Positions 41,697-49,824 of a stretch of DNA of 64,000 nucleotides are shown here, piece by piece. The notes under the pieces are model-generated. The model ran no database searches and was not told the DNA's origin. It saw nothing but the letters and a program-made list of their open reading frames with translations. The position numbers and the translations under genes were made by a program. The stretch is from Erysipelotrichaceae bacterium. GTDB taxonomy: Bacteria > Bacillota_I > Bacilli_A > Erysipelotrichales > Erysipelotrichaceae. Every line of letters begins with the position of its first letter. Within the stretch, counting starts at the first letter, position 1. The DNA is taken from positions 43,809 through 107,808 of the forward strand of contig JAEEHC010000084.1 of assembly GCA_016280635.1 (NCBI GenBank). Direction: 5' to 3'.

Positions 41697-43898
41697 ATGA
41701 AGAAAGGTAGAAGATTTACAGCAATGTTGCTGGCAGTTCTGATGCTTTTTGCTTTTGCTCCGGCAACTGCGAAGGCAGAAGATCAGGCGGCAACCCGTGT
41801 CCTTAGCGGCATTCCTGAAAATGTTACCGTTTCGGTCGACGGCACTCCGAAGACCCCGAATAACGGTAAACTGAATGTCGAAGCGGGCAGCACTGTTCTG
41901 GTCACTCCTAACGATGGCTGGAAAATTGTCAGCCTCAGAGTAACTTATCAAGCAGAAACTACTCATCCCGATACAGCCGTGGTAACCCTGACTGTCGGTG
42001 ATGTTTGGGGAGACGGAACAGGTTATCAGATGCTGCTGGATGCCGACGGTACCGCATTTGGCACGATTATCCCTGAAACTGGAGCATTAGCATCCGGCGA
42101 CGTTGAAGCCTCCGTCTATGCGGAATTCGAATATAAGATTCCGGAAAACGCTGACGGCAGCCTTACGACCAGCAATATCGTTCTGAATGACAGTGTAACC
42201 ATTGAGATTCCGGGTGGAACCTATGACTGGTGCATCACCAACCCGACTCCGGGTGACAGAATGTGGATCGCTTCCGCTAATGGAACTGTCGGTGGACGCT
42301 ATGATGACTTCGTGTTTGAAAATGGCAAGGACTACACATTTGTGGTAGAACTTGGCGGCAACAATGACAAGGTTGACCTCTTTGCCAGTGGTGAAGTGGT
42401 TGTTACCGCGGAAACTAATGGATACTCATTCGAGATGCCTGACGCTGATGCTGTCATGGAATGCGAAGTAGCGGAGAAAGTCTACAGAGATCACTGGGAC
42501 TTCAATGGTGAGGATCAGCTTGACGAACAGCTCGAAGGATGGCTTCTTCTAGATGCTGATGGTGATGAAGATAACTGGGGCTTAGCTACTGGGGGCCACG
42601 GAGATTATGAGCCGGCAGATGAAAACTATGCGTTGTCTTCTTATTCTTGGTACGGGGATGCTCTTACCCCCGACAACTGGCTGATTTCTCCGACGATCAT
42701 TGTTCCTGACAAGGACGCAACTTTGACCTTCTGGCTCCTTGGTAATCCCAACTATCCCGGAGATGTTCTCGGTGTTTTAGTTGGCCCTGATTCCGCCGTT
42801 GAAGAAACCACTATCGATACCAGCGCATTCGTTGCGCTTGGCGAGGACATCGTAACTACTGGTGAGTGGGTACAGCATACTTATGACTTAAGCAATTATG
42901 CCGGTACGGAAATCAGACTGGTTTTCCGTCATTATAACTGCACAGATATTTACTGGTTAAAACTCGATGATATTGGCATTGATGGTGAATTTGAACAGAA
43001 GGAACTGCAGCTTGAAGTTGACAAGATGGGCACTGATGGCATTGAACTGTCATGGAACGATCTTGGCGCTGACAGCTATGAACTCTACAGAGGTACTGAA
43101 GGATTCTCAGTATCAGACACCAAGTATGTTGACAATGTCGGCAGAACCATGGGTACTGAATACACCTATGTTGTCAAGGCTGTCAAGGACGGCGAATATG
43201 TTGCTGAAAGCAAGCCGATCGACGTAATCTACAACCCGTTCGAAGACGTTGAGTATGATACTCCGACCTTCGATCATGTTGCCTGGGCTTACAACAACAG
43301 CATCGTCAATGGTCTGTCCAACAACCATTACAAGTTCGGTGTTGAGAACCTGTGCCGCAGATCTCAGTTCTGCTACATGCTCTGGAGGATGGCCGGCAGC
43401 CCGAGCGTTTCCGGTTCCGTTCCGTTCGAAGATATCGGCGATCTGAGTGGCAACAACAAGAAGGCCCTGATCTGGTGCTACCAGCAGGAAATCGTCAACG
43501 GTACTTCACCGACGACCTTCGCTCCTAGCGGAGACATCAACAGAGCTCAGCTGGCTATCATGGTCTGGAAGATGGCTGGCAAGCCGGCTACTACCGGCAT
43601 GACCTGCCCGTACACTGACATTGACTCACTGACTGCCAACAACAAGAAGGCCGTCATCTGGTGCTACAACAAGGGTCTGATCGACAGCATTACCGGCACT
43701 AAGTTCGAACCGAAGACCAAGGGCAACAGAGCTCTGCTGTGCGAAATGATGTATGGTCTGAACCTCGAAATGGGTCTGGTACCGGTTGACAATGTCGTTG
43801 AGACCAAGTTAGCCGCATCCGCTCTGAATGTTAAGCCGATCATCCTGACCAACCTCGTCAAGGGTGATGCCAAGGCTGATTTCAAGGTAAAGGACTAA
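41697..43898 (+). CDS. secreted surface protein: choice-of-anchor J, Fn3-like and SLH-like repeats
   Basis: 733 residues. A signal peptide (MKKGRRFTAMLLAVLMLFAF, cleavage near ATAKA-ED at 26) precedes an N-terminal beta-rich part. A cleaved-adhesin or choice-of-anchor J-like domain (about 264-425, HWDFNGED, LTPDNWLISPTI, RLVFRHYN) follows, then an Fn3-like domain (about 440-512, GIELSWNDLGADSYELYRG). Three SLH-like repeats end the protein (starting near 515, 575 and 638; FEDVEYD, PFEDIGDL and PYTDIDSL, with WAYNN, WCYQQ and WCYNK cores). It should be exported and held on the wall. AAAGGAG precedes the ATG. Confidence 0.85.
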   Translation: MKKGRRFTAMLLAVLMLFAFAPATAKAEDQAATRVLSGIPENVTVSVDGTPKTPNNGKLNVEAGSTVLVTPNDGWKIVSLRVTYQAETTHPDTAVVTLTVGDVWGDGTGYQMLLDADGTAFGTIIPETGALASGDVEASVYAEFEYKIPENADGSLTTSNIVLNDSVTIEIPGGTYDWCITNPTPGDRMWIASANGTVGGRYDDFVFENGKDYTFVVELGGNNDKVDLFASGEVVVTAETNGYSFEMPDADAVMECEVAEKVYRDHWDFNGEDQLDEQLEGWLLLDADGDEDNWGLATGGHGDYEPADENYALSSYSWYGDALTPDNWLISPTIIVPDKDATLTFWLLGNPNYPGDVLGVLVGPDSAVEETTIDTSAFVALGEDIVTTGEWVQHTYDLSNYAGTEIRLVFRHYNCTDIYWLKLDDIGIDGEFEQKELQLEVDKMGTDGIELSWNDLGADSYELYRGTEGFSVSDTKYVDNVGRTMGTEYTYVVKAVKDGEYVAESKPIDVIYNPFEDVEYDTPTFDHVAWAYNNSIVNGLSNNHYKFGVENLCRRSQFCYMLWRMAGSPSVSGSVPFEDIGDLSGNNKKALIWCYQQEIVNGTSPTTFAPSGDINRAQLAIMVWKMAGKPATTGMTCPYTDIDSLTANNKKAVIWCYNKGLIDSITGTKFEPKTKGNRALLCEMMYGLNLEMGLVPVDNVVETKLAASALNVKPIILTNLVKGDAKADFKVKD

Positions 43899-43927
43899 TC
43901 CTACAGTAATTTACTGAAAGACAACAG

Positions 43928-43951
43928 AACCCGGGAAACCGGGTTTTGTTT
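43928..43951 (+). terminator. Rho-independent terminator of the surface-protein gene
   Basis: AACCCGG (43928-43934), GAAA tetraloop, CCGGGTT (43939-43945), then TTGTTTT. Confidence 0.85.
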
Positions 43952-44008
43952 TGGCTTGAAAAAATAGCCAATACCATCCCTTATAGTGGAACAAACGGCA
44001 TCAGGCAA

Positions 44009-44037
44009 TGGACATGTCTTTTTCTTTGGCTTATAAT
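44009..44037 (+). promoter_or_regulatory. strong promoter upstream of the 272-residue hypothetical
   Basis: TGGACA (44009-44014), 17 bp, TATAAT (44032-44037): one mismatch from full consensus with ideal spacing, 37 bp before the start codon. Confidence 0.78.
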
Positions 44038-44074
44038 AATTAATGAACCTGTTAAAAAGGAGAATTCGAGAATA

Positions 44075-44893
44075 ATGGGAGTTTTTGATGTTTTGTATGA
44101 TTATGGAGAATATGATTATTCTTCATACTACAATGGGCTACTGACTGATTACCTGGCCAGTCACCAGGACAAATTCCACGATCTGTTTGAGCAGATCGCG
44201 GCCATAGACAACACCGTTTGTCTTTATACCAACTTTGAGATCCGCTGTAATCTGGAAGCGTTAGCCAATAAGAAGATTGGCTACCGGGACATCAACAAGG
44301 TTCCGGCCGGCGTCATGAAGGCACCATACATCCTGTACTGGAAGAAGGACAACAACCAGAGAGCGATCCTGATCAATCTTGATAGCTACATAGAGGCAAA
44401 GGGCATGTATTACTGCCTCAGTGAAGTCGATAATGTCTTTGAAAAACAGCGTCTGGAACTGCTGGCCATGTATCTTAATGAAGACAACCAGAATAATCTG
44501 TTGAACAGCTTTAAGACTCTGTATGAAAACCGCAAGACGGTTGGAGCCGTGCAGAGAAAGTTTGACAGCCAGTACATTCCCAACATGGAAGACATGAAGG
44601 AAGCCGCTGTTGAGGAGTCAACCAGACTGTTTGATGAACTTATCGCCGCTCTGGCTCAGACGGAAGACAAGGAGACCAAGGCTCAGCTCATTTACCGGGG
44701 AGTCAGCCGCATCTTCCTGCTTAAGAAGGCCATCTATGTCAGCTACATGACCAACAAGACGCTTCTGGTGGAAAGACACGGTGAGAACGTCGTCGAGCAG
44801 CGCCGCTTTGCCAAGGCCTATGCCGATGAGGTCCGCATCGTTCCGTTCTATCAGCTCTGGAATCCGGAATCAGCCGGCCAGAACGAAGAATAG
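44075..44893 (+). CDS. hypothetical protein, 272 residues
   Basis: No family recognised. The start MGVFDVLYDYGEYDYSSYY is Tyr/Asp-rich. The rest looks like a soluble, mostly helical protein (for example EKQRLELLAMYLNEDNQNNL, AKAYADEVRIVPFYQLW) with no signal peptide or membrane helix. ATG 44075 is used because AAGGAG lies about 13 nt upstream and the stronger promoter sits directly before it; an upstream in-frame ATG (43946) would include promoter sequence. It is a single-gene unit with its own promoter and terminator. Confidence 0.72.
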   Translation: MGVFDVLYDYGEYDYSSYYNGLLTDYLASHQDKFHDLFEQIAAIDNTVCLYTNFEIRCNLEALANKKIGYRDINKVPAGVMKAPYILYWKKDNNQRAILINLDSYIEAKGMYYCLSEVDNVFEKQRLELLAMYLNEDNQNNLLNSFKTLYENRKTVGAVQRKFDSQYIPNMEDMKEAAVEESTRLFDELIAALAQTEDKETKAQLIYRGVSRIFLLKKAIYVSYMTNKTLLVERHGENVVEQRRFAKAYADEVRIVPFYQLWNPESAGQNEE

Positions 44894-44919
44894 CCATTGC
44901 ATCACTTAAAACAAAATGA

Positions 44920-44944
44920 AAAACGCCTGTCAGGGCGTTTTCTT
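44920..44944 (+). terminator. Rho-independent terminator
   Basis: AAAACGCC (44920-44927), TGTCAG loop, GGCGTTTT (44934-44941), then CTTT. It closes the hypothetical gene and faces the YwaF-like gene. Confidence 0.82.
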
Positions 44945-44975
44945 TCGTGATGAGAAAGATACTCCGGAGAGTTTC

Positions 44976-45710
44976 TCAGAAGATCAGTCCAAACAGGCGG
45001 TAGACCAGATAAAGGACCACGTATAACCCGGCGACTACCGCGCTTAACGGCAGCAGATACAGGCATCTTACCGGGATGTACTTGTAACAGAGCAAAAGGA
45101 TGCCGTTATCACCGGGATCATAAGTGAACATGTAATTGGCGCAGTCGCACAGATGCAGGCTGCGGACGGTAAAGTTCACCAGATGGGCCAGCAGCATCAG
45201 GCAGAGGGTTATCAGCACCACTCCCCAGACATCACCCAGTTCAGGCCGGCAGACATCCAGCACGGTGAAGGCCAGGCAGTTGATGATCAGCAGTGAGTGG
45301 TAACCGAAGAAGCCGATGGCCTTCCAGGAAAACAATTCAATGTTGCGGAAGAGCGGGTCCGGCTTCATGAAGGCCAGAAGCGCACCGGCAAAGCCCATGG
45401 AATAGCAGAAGACACCGACAAGCCGGTTGCCGGTTATTGAAGCATAGATGGCGCATAATGTCGACAGGTTGCACAGGTAGAAGGGCAGTTCGTTGAAGAT
45501 GTTGTAATCATAATCCTTCAGAAAGCGCAAGCCGAATTTGTAGACAGCCAGATAGACAAAGCTGAAAATGCCGATGCCAAGCAAGACGCGCAGGCGAACA
45601 GCCAGGTCAAGCGGATAGACAAAAAGCCTCAGCAGTACCAGGGCAATGACGATGAAGGCCCAGAAACCGTACCAGGGAAGGGAAAAAGTGGTGATCCTGA
45701 TTTTCTTCAT
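44976..45710 (-). CDS. YwaF-like multi-pass membrane protein (TIGR02206-like)
   Basis: 244 residues with about six or seven membrane helices. The segments NELPFYLCNLSTLCAIYA and CYSMGFAGALLAFMKPD match the conserved LPLHLC and GxxGALxALLxPD patterns of the YwaF/TIGR02206 family, whose function is unknown. Conserved polar residues inside helices suggest a transporter or enzyme rather than an anchor. AAAGGAGG precedes the ATG. It lies just downstream of argS on the same strand, separated by a hairpin. Confidence 0.75.
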   Translation of the reverse strand: MKKIRITTFSLPWYGFWAFIVIALVLLRLFVYPLDLAVRLRVLLGIGIFSFVYLAVYKFGLRFLKDYDYNIFNELPFYLCNLSTLCAIYASITGNRLVGVFCYSMGFAGALLAFMKPDPLFRNIELFSWKAIGFFGYHSLLIINCLAFTVLDVCRPELGDVWGVVLITLCLMLLAHLVNFTVRSLHLCDCANYMFTYDPGDNGILLLCYKYIPVRCLYLLPLSAVVAGLYVVLYLVYRLFGLIF

Positions 45711-45749
45711 TCTTCCTCCTTTAAACTGTCATCGACAGCCTGAAAGCGT

Positions 45750-45769
45750 AAAGCGGCACAAGCCGCTTT
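45750..45769 (-). terminator. hairpin at the end of argS
   Basis: AAAGCGGC (45750-45757), ACAA, GCCGCTTT (45762-45769), just beyond the argS stop. The minus-strand tail (ACGCTTTC) is weakly T-rich, so read-through into the YwaF-like gene is possible. Confidence 0.65.
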
Positions 45770-45775
45770 AGTTGG

Positions 45776-47422
45776 TTACATTTTTTCGGGAGCGGTTACG
45801 CCCAGCAGCTCCAGGGCATTATGCAGGGTGATCCGGGCAGCTTCCAAAAGAGCCAGACGCTGCGCAGTAAGCTCGGGGTTGGCGGGATCGTTGACCCGGC
45901 AGCTGCCGTAGAAGGAGTGGAAATCAGCGGCCAGCTTCTGGATGTAGTTGCAGATCTTATTGGGCAGCCGGCTGGCTGCGGCTTCCCCGACCAGACCGGT
46001 AAAGCTGTTGAGATGCTTCAGCAGTTCGGTCTCCTTCTGGTCGGTCAGCAGATCATAGCTCTCCAGCATTCTTACCGCCGGAGCCTGCTTGAGGATGGAA
46101 CACATCCGGGCATGGGCATACTGGGCATAGAATACCGGGTTATCGTTGGACTGGCTCTTGGCCAGCGTCAAATCGAGATCCATGTGGGTATCGACGGCCT
46201 TGCTGACGAAGAAGTAACGGGCAGCGTCGCAGCCGATGTCATCCACCAGTTCCCTGATGGTGATGGCGTTGCCGGTACGCTTGCTCATCTTGACTTCCAC
46301 GCCGTTTTCCACCAGTCTGACCATCTGAATCAGATCAACTTCCAGGGCATCCTTGGGATAACCAAGAGCCTCGATGGCGGCCTTCATGCGGGCAATGTAG
46401 CCGTGATGGTCGGCGCCCCAGAAATTAACCAGTTTCTGATAGCCGCGGTCGATCTTGTAGAGGTGGTTGGCAATGTCGGGAGTAAGGTAAGTGTAGAAAC
46501 CGTCGCTCTTTCTCAAGACGCGGTCCTTGTCATCGCCGTATTCAGTGCTGCGGAACCAGATGGCGCCGTCCTTTTCATAGGTCAGGCCCTTTTCCTGCAT
46601 TCTCTTCAGAGAGGATTCGATCATGTGCTGATCGACGATCCAGCGCTCGGAGATCCAGGAATCAAACTCGCAACGGAAGTAGGCCAGATCTTTTTTGATC
46701 CTTTCCAGTTCCCGAGTGCGTCCTTCCCACTTGAAGAAGTCAACAGCCTCCCCTTTGTCCGTGTGAAGATAACGGTCCCCGACATCCTTGATGATGTCAT
46801 TGGTAACTTCGATGACATCGGGTCCATGGTAGCCGTCTTCAGGAAGCGCGCAGTCAATGCCGAAGGCCTGCAGATAGCGGGCATAGATGGATTCGCCGAG
46901 CATGTCGATCTGATGGCCGGCATCGTTGATGTAGTATTCCCGTAAGACATCGTAGCCGCTCTTCTTCATCAGCCGGCAGACGACATCTCCCCAGGCGGCA
47001 CCGCGGGCATGGCCGCAGTGCAGCGGTCCGGTCGGGTTGGCAGATACGTATTCCACCAGCACCTTCAGGCCGTTGCCGGAGTTGTTTCTGCCGAAGTCGT
47101 CCTTCATGGTCAGGACGGTATTGATGATATCAGCCAGAGCAGCCTTCTTCATCCAGAAGTTGATGAAGCCGGGCCCGGCAATTTCAATCTTCTCAGTGTT
47201 AGCGAGTCTTTCCTGAAGCCCTTCGACAATCTTCTGGGCAATGTTACGGGGGTTATCGTGGAGAGTTCTGGCCAGACGCATGGCGATGTTGGTTGAGTAG
47301 TCGCCGTTATCGGAATCCTTGGGGGTCTCGATCATGATCAGATCGTCTTCCGGCTGGCAGGAAAACAGCTCGATGACCGTTTCCCGGATGGCCTGTTTAA
47401 GAGCAGTTTCAAGTTCGTTCAT
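45776..47422 (-). CDS. argS: arginyl-tRNA synthetase
   Basis: 548 residues, class I. The HIGH signature is HCGH (135-138, in NPTGPLHCGHARGAAWGD), and the KMSKS-like loop is VKMSKRTGNAI. The N-terminal Add-1 domain (first ~100 residues) and the C-terminal DALR anticodon-binding domain (QYAHARMCSIL onward) are present. GAAGGAGGAG precedes the ATG. A tRNA-Arg gene lies 87 bp upstream on the same strand, and the two may share a transcript. Confidence 0.96.
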   Translation of the reverse strand: MNELETALKQAIRETVIELFSCQPEDDLIMIETPKDSDNGDYSTNIAMRLARTLHDNPRNIAQKIVEGLQERLANTEKIEIAGPGFINFWMKKAALADIINTVLTMKDDFGRNNSGNGLKVLVEYVSANPTGPLHCGHARGAAWGDVVCRLMKKSGYDVLREYYINDAGHQIDMLGESIYARYLQAFGIDCALPEDGYHGPDVIEVTNDIIKDVGDRYLHTDKGEAVDFFKWEGRTRELERIKKDLAYFRCEFDSWISERWIVDQHMIESSLKRMQEKGLTYEKDGAIWFRSTEYGDDKDRVLRKSDGFYTYLTPDIANHLYKIDRGYQKLVNFWGADHHGYIARMKAAIEALGYPKDALEVDLIQMVRLVENGVEVKMSKRTGNAITIRELVDDIGCDAARYFFVSKAVDTHMDLDLTLAKSQSNDNPVFYAQYAHARMCSILKQAPAVRMLESYDLLTDQKETELLKHLNSFTGLVGEAAASRLPNKICNYIQKLAADFHSFYGSCRVNDPANPELTAQRLALLEAARITLHNALELLGVTAPEKM

Positions 47423-47509
47423 AAACTCTCCTCCTTCTTCGATAATGTAAAAATATCATATCATAGCGCCCCCTTTTATTAAAGAGCCGGGGCTCAGGCA
47501 TAAAAAAAG

Positions 47510-47586
47510 TGGCGCGCCAGAAGGGACTCGAACCCCTGACCGTCCGCTTAGAAGGCGGATGCTCTATCCAACTGAGCTACTGGCGC
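47510..47586 (-). tRNA. tRNA-Arg (anticodon UCU)
   Basis: Read on the minus strand: acceptor GCGCCAG pairs with CTGGCGC, the D arm GCTC/GAGC is normal, the anticodon stem TCCGC/GCGGA encloses CTTCTAA (anticodon TCT), and the T arm CAGGG TTCGAGT CCCTT follows. The 3' CCA is encoded (47512-47510). A T7 run follows at once. Confidence 0.95.
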
Positions 47587-47600
47587 ATGCCTGCCTAAAC

Positions 47601-47629
47601 ATATTAGCACAAAAGAAAATCAATAACAA
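47601..47629 (-). promoter_or_regulatory. promoter of tRNA-Arg
   Basis: On the minus strand TTGTTA (47629-47624), 17 bp, TAATAT (47606-47601), 14 bp before the tRNA 5' end. Confidence 0.7.
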
Positions 47630-47662
47630 CAAAAAATGTAAGCAGACGCAATAATGACGGCA

Positions 47663-48433
47663 TTATCTGACCCTGGCTATGAAGATTCCGGAACCATTCT
47701 GGTATTCCCTGATGTCCATGCCGATGAAGACGCTGCCAAGATCGGCGTTGGAGATCAGATAATCGACATCGCTGCTGTTGCACAGGGTGAAGATGGCGCT
47801 ATGGCTGAGTTTCTGTTTTTCAAACAGATAGACCGAACAGGCAGAGTTGGCCAGGGCGACCTTGCGAAGATGGGTCTCCTGCTCCGAATAGTCGGAAATG
47901 CGGCCGTCCAGACCAATGGCCGGCGTGGAAATGAAGGCAAAGTCAGTTCGGATGGATGACAGGTAGGATTCGGCATCGTAGCCGACAAAGCCCATCGATT
48001 CGTCATTCAGGTCACCGCCGGTACACTTGACGGGGATGCCGTAGTTATGCAGCAGCTGGATGGCCGGTACGGAGTTGGTCACCACGGTGATGTTCTTGCG
48101 GTTTTTAAGATAGTCGATCATGCACATGACCGTCGTTGAAGTGTCCAGATAAATGATGTTGCCGTCAGCAAGCAGAGAACAGGCTGCCTGGGCGATCTTT
48201 CGTTTTTCTTCCTTCATGTCGCCGAAGCGGTAGGAAAAGGGCTTGGGAAGACCGTTGCCGGCCAGAACCACGCCGCCGTGATTGCGGACGACGATGCCCT
48301 CCCTTTCCAGTTCGGAAAGCGATCTTCTGACGGTCGGGGTACTGGCGTGCAGAAGATTGGCCAGGTCCTTGACGCTGATGTAGCTGTACTTTTCCAACAG
48401 GCTGATGATGCTGGTGGCTCTCTCCGTGTTCAT
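47663..48433 (-). CDS. DeoR-family transcriptional regulator
   Basis: 256 residues. The N-terminal winged helix (RATSIISLLEKYSYISVKDL, then STPTVRRSLSELEREGIVVR) and the C-terminal sugar-isomerase-like sensor domain (IYLDTSTTVMCMIDYL, ITVVTNS, FVGYDAE) fit the DeoR family, which normally senses phosphorylated sugars or similar ligands. AAGGAGAAG precedes ATG 48433; the longer frame to 48511 lacks one. It is divergent from the alanine dehydrogenase operon, and the shared 233-bp gap holds inverted copies of a 9-mer. It most likely controls that operon, which would be unusual for a DeoR protein. Confidence 0.88.
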   Translation of the reverse strand: MNTERATSIISLLEKYSYISVKDLANLLHASTPTVRRSLSELEREGIVVRNHGGVVLAGNGLPKPFSYRFGDMKEEKRKIAQAACSLLADGNIIYLDTSTTVMCMIDYLKNRKNITVVTNSVPAIQLLHNYGIPVKCTGGDLNDESMGFVGYDAESYLSSIRTDFAFISTPAIGLDGRISDYSEQETHLRKVALANSACSVYLFEKQKLSHSAIFTLCNSSDVDYLISNADLGSVFIGMDIREYQNGSGIFIARVR

Positions 48434-48461
48434 GTACTTCTCCTTATTAAAAAATGATTGA

Positions 48462-48506
48462 AAACGATCAAATTCTACCTTGATTTTAGCTGTTTCCTGA
48501 TCGTTT
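48462..48506. promoter_or_regulatory. candidate DeoR operators
   Basis: AAACGATCA (48462-48470) and its exact inverse TGATCGTTT (48498-48506) lie 36 bp apart, centre to centre, in the regulator-ald gap. A third near copy, AAATGATCA, lies at about 48575-48583 just after the ald -10 box. The arrangement fits a looping or cooperative repressor. Ligand and protein are inferred. Confidence 0.55.
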
Positions 48507-48526
48507 ATCAACTATTTAGCCATTTA

Positions 48527-48557
48527 TTGACACTATTTCGTTCACTTTTCTATAATG
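48527..48557 (+). promoter_or_regulatory. promoter of the ald-liv operon
   Basis: Perfect hexamers TTGACA (48527-48532) and TATAAT (48552-48557) with a 19-bp spacer. The long spacer would weaken an otherwise ideal promoter. It lies between the second and third operator-like copies. The leader is about 100 nt. Confidence 0.7.
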
Positions 48558-48666
48558 AAATCAACAAAGATAAAAATGATCATAAAAACATGAGAAGAAG
48601 GTCTTTTGCCATTTTTGACCTTCTCTCCGCAACCAACCGCACATGTCTGAAAAGAAGGAGGTTTTC

Positions 48667-49782
48667 ATGAGAGTAGGATGTGTCAGAGAAATCAAAAACA
48701 ATGAATTCCGGGTAGGTCTGACGCCGGACAACACGGCAGCCTATGTCAGGGAAGGAAACGAGGTCTACATTGAAAGGGGAGCCGGTAGTGGATCCGGGTT
48801 TACTGACGAAGAATATGTCAGAGCTGGAGCCCGGATACTGGACAGCGCTGAAGAAGTCTGGAAACTGTCAGAGATGATGGTTAAGGTCAAGGAACCGCTG
48901 AAGCAGGAGTATCCCTTTTTCCATGAGGGCCTGATCATCTATACCTATCTGCATCTGGCTGCTGATAAGCAGCAGATGGATGCTCTTCTTGACCGAAAGG
49001 TCACCGGGGTCGCCTATGAGACCCTGCAGGAAAGGGATGGCTCGCTGCCGCTGTTAGTGCCGATGAGCCAGATTGCCGGCCGGCTTTCCATTCAGGAAGG
49101 GGCCAAGTATCTGGAAAAGAAGTTCGGGGGACGCGGTGTACTTCTGTCCGGAGTCCCGGGAACGCCGAAAGCCAAGGTCGTTATCATCGGTGCCGGAACG
49201 GTCGGCTCCAATGCCTGCAGGATAGCCGTTGGCATGGGTGCAGATGTTACCGTCATTGACATCAACCTGAAACGGCTGGAGGAACTGGACAGCCTCTACG
49301 GTGGCCGCATACAGACCTTGGTATCCAATGACTCCAATATTGAAAGAGAAGTCATTGAAGCTGATCTGGTTGTCGGTTCCGTGCTGATACCCGGAGCCAG
49401 CGCACCCAAGCTCTTCAAGGAAAGATATCTCCGGGAAATGAAGCCGGGCGCGGTCTTCGTCGATGTAGCCATTGACCAGGGCGGCTGCGGTGAGACCTCA
49501 GTGATGACGACTCATGACGATCCCGTCTACATTAAGGAAGGCATCGTTCATTACTGCGTTGGCAACATGCCGGGCGCGGTTTCCCGCACCAGCACCATCG
49601 CTCTGACTAACGCGACTTTGAGATATGGCCTGCAGATTGCCAGATACGGTCTGGAAGAAGCCTGCCGGAGAAACGAGGTAATCTACAGCGCCATCAACAC
49701 CTATCAGGGCAAGCTCACTTATAAGAATGTCGCTGACAGCTTTGCAGGATATCAGTATACCGATATCCGGACCCTAATTTAG
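48667..49782 (+). CDS. ald: alanine dehydrogenase
   Basis: 371 residues, standard length. Catalyses NAD-dependent reversible deamination of L-alanine to pyruvate and ammonia. The substrate-binding and catalytic residues K75 (VKVKEPL), H96 (YLHLAAD) and D270 (DVAIDQGG) fall at the exact numbers known for the family, and the Rossmann motif GAGTVG lies at 175-180. AAGGAGG precedes ATG 48667. As the first gene of an operon that carries a binding protein, an SHMT-like enzyme and a Liv transporter, it probably works in catabolism of an imported amino acid. Confidence 0.95.
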   Translation: MRVGCVREIKNNEFRVGLTPDNTAAYVREGNEVYIERGAGSGSGFTDEEYVRAGARILDSAEEVWKLSEMMVKVKEPLKQEYPFFHEGLIIYTYLHLAADKQQMDALLDRKVTGVAYETLQERDGSLPLLVPMSQIAGRLSIQEGAKYLEKKFGGRGVLLSGVPGTPKAKVVIIGAGTVGSNACRIAVGMGADVTVIDINLKRLEELDSLYGGRIQTLVSNDSNIEREVIEADLVVGSVLIPGASAPKLFKERYLREMKPGAVFVDVAIDQGGCGETSVMTTHDDPVYIKEGIVHYCVGNMPGAVSRTSTIALTNATLRYGLQIARYGLEEACRRNEVIYSAINTYQGKLTYKNVADSFAGYQYTDIRTLI

Positions 49783-49824
49783 GAAAGAAGACCTGAAGAG
49801 GTCATGAAAATAAAGGAGGAAAAT

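Noticed and set aside
43928..43945. AACCCGGGAAACCGGGTT, considered as a second Noc site
   Set aside because: It is the terminator hairpin of the surface-protein gene; it lacks the ATTT and AAAT arms of the Noc consensus.
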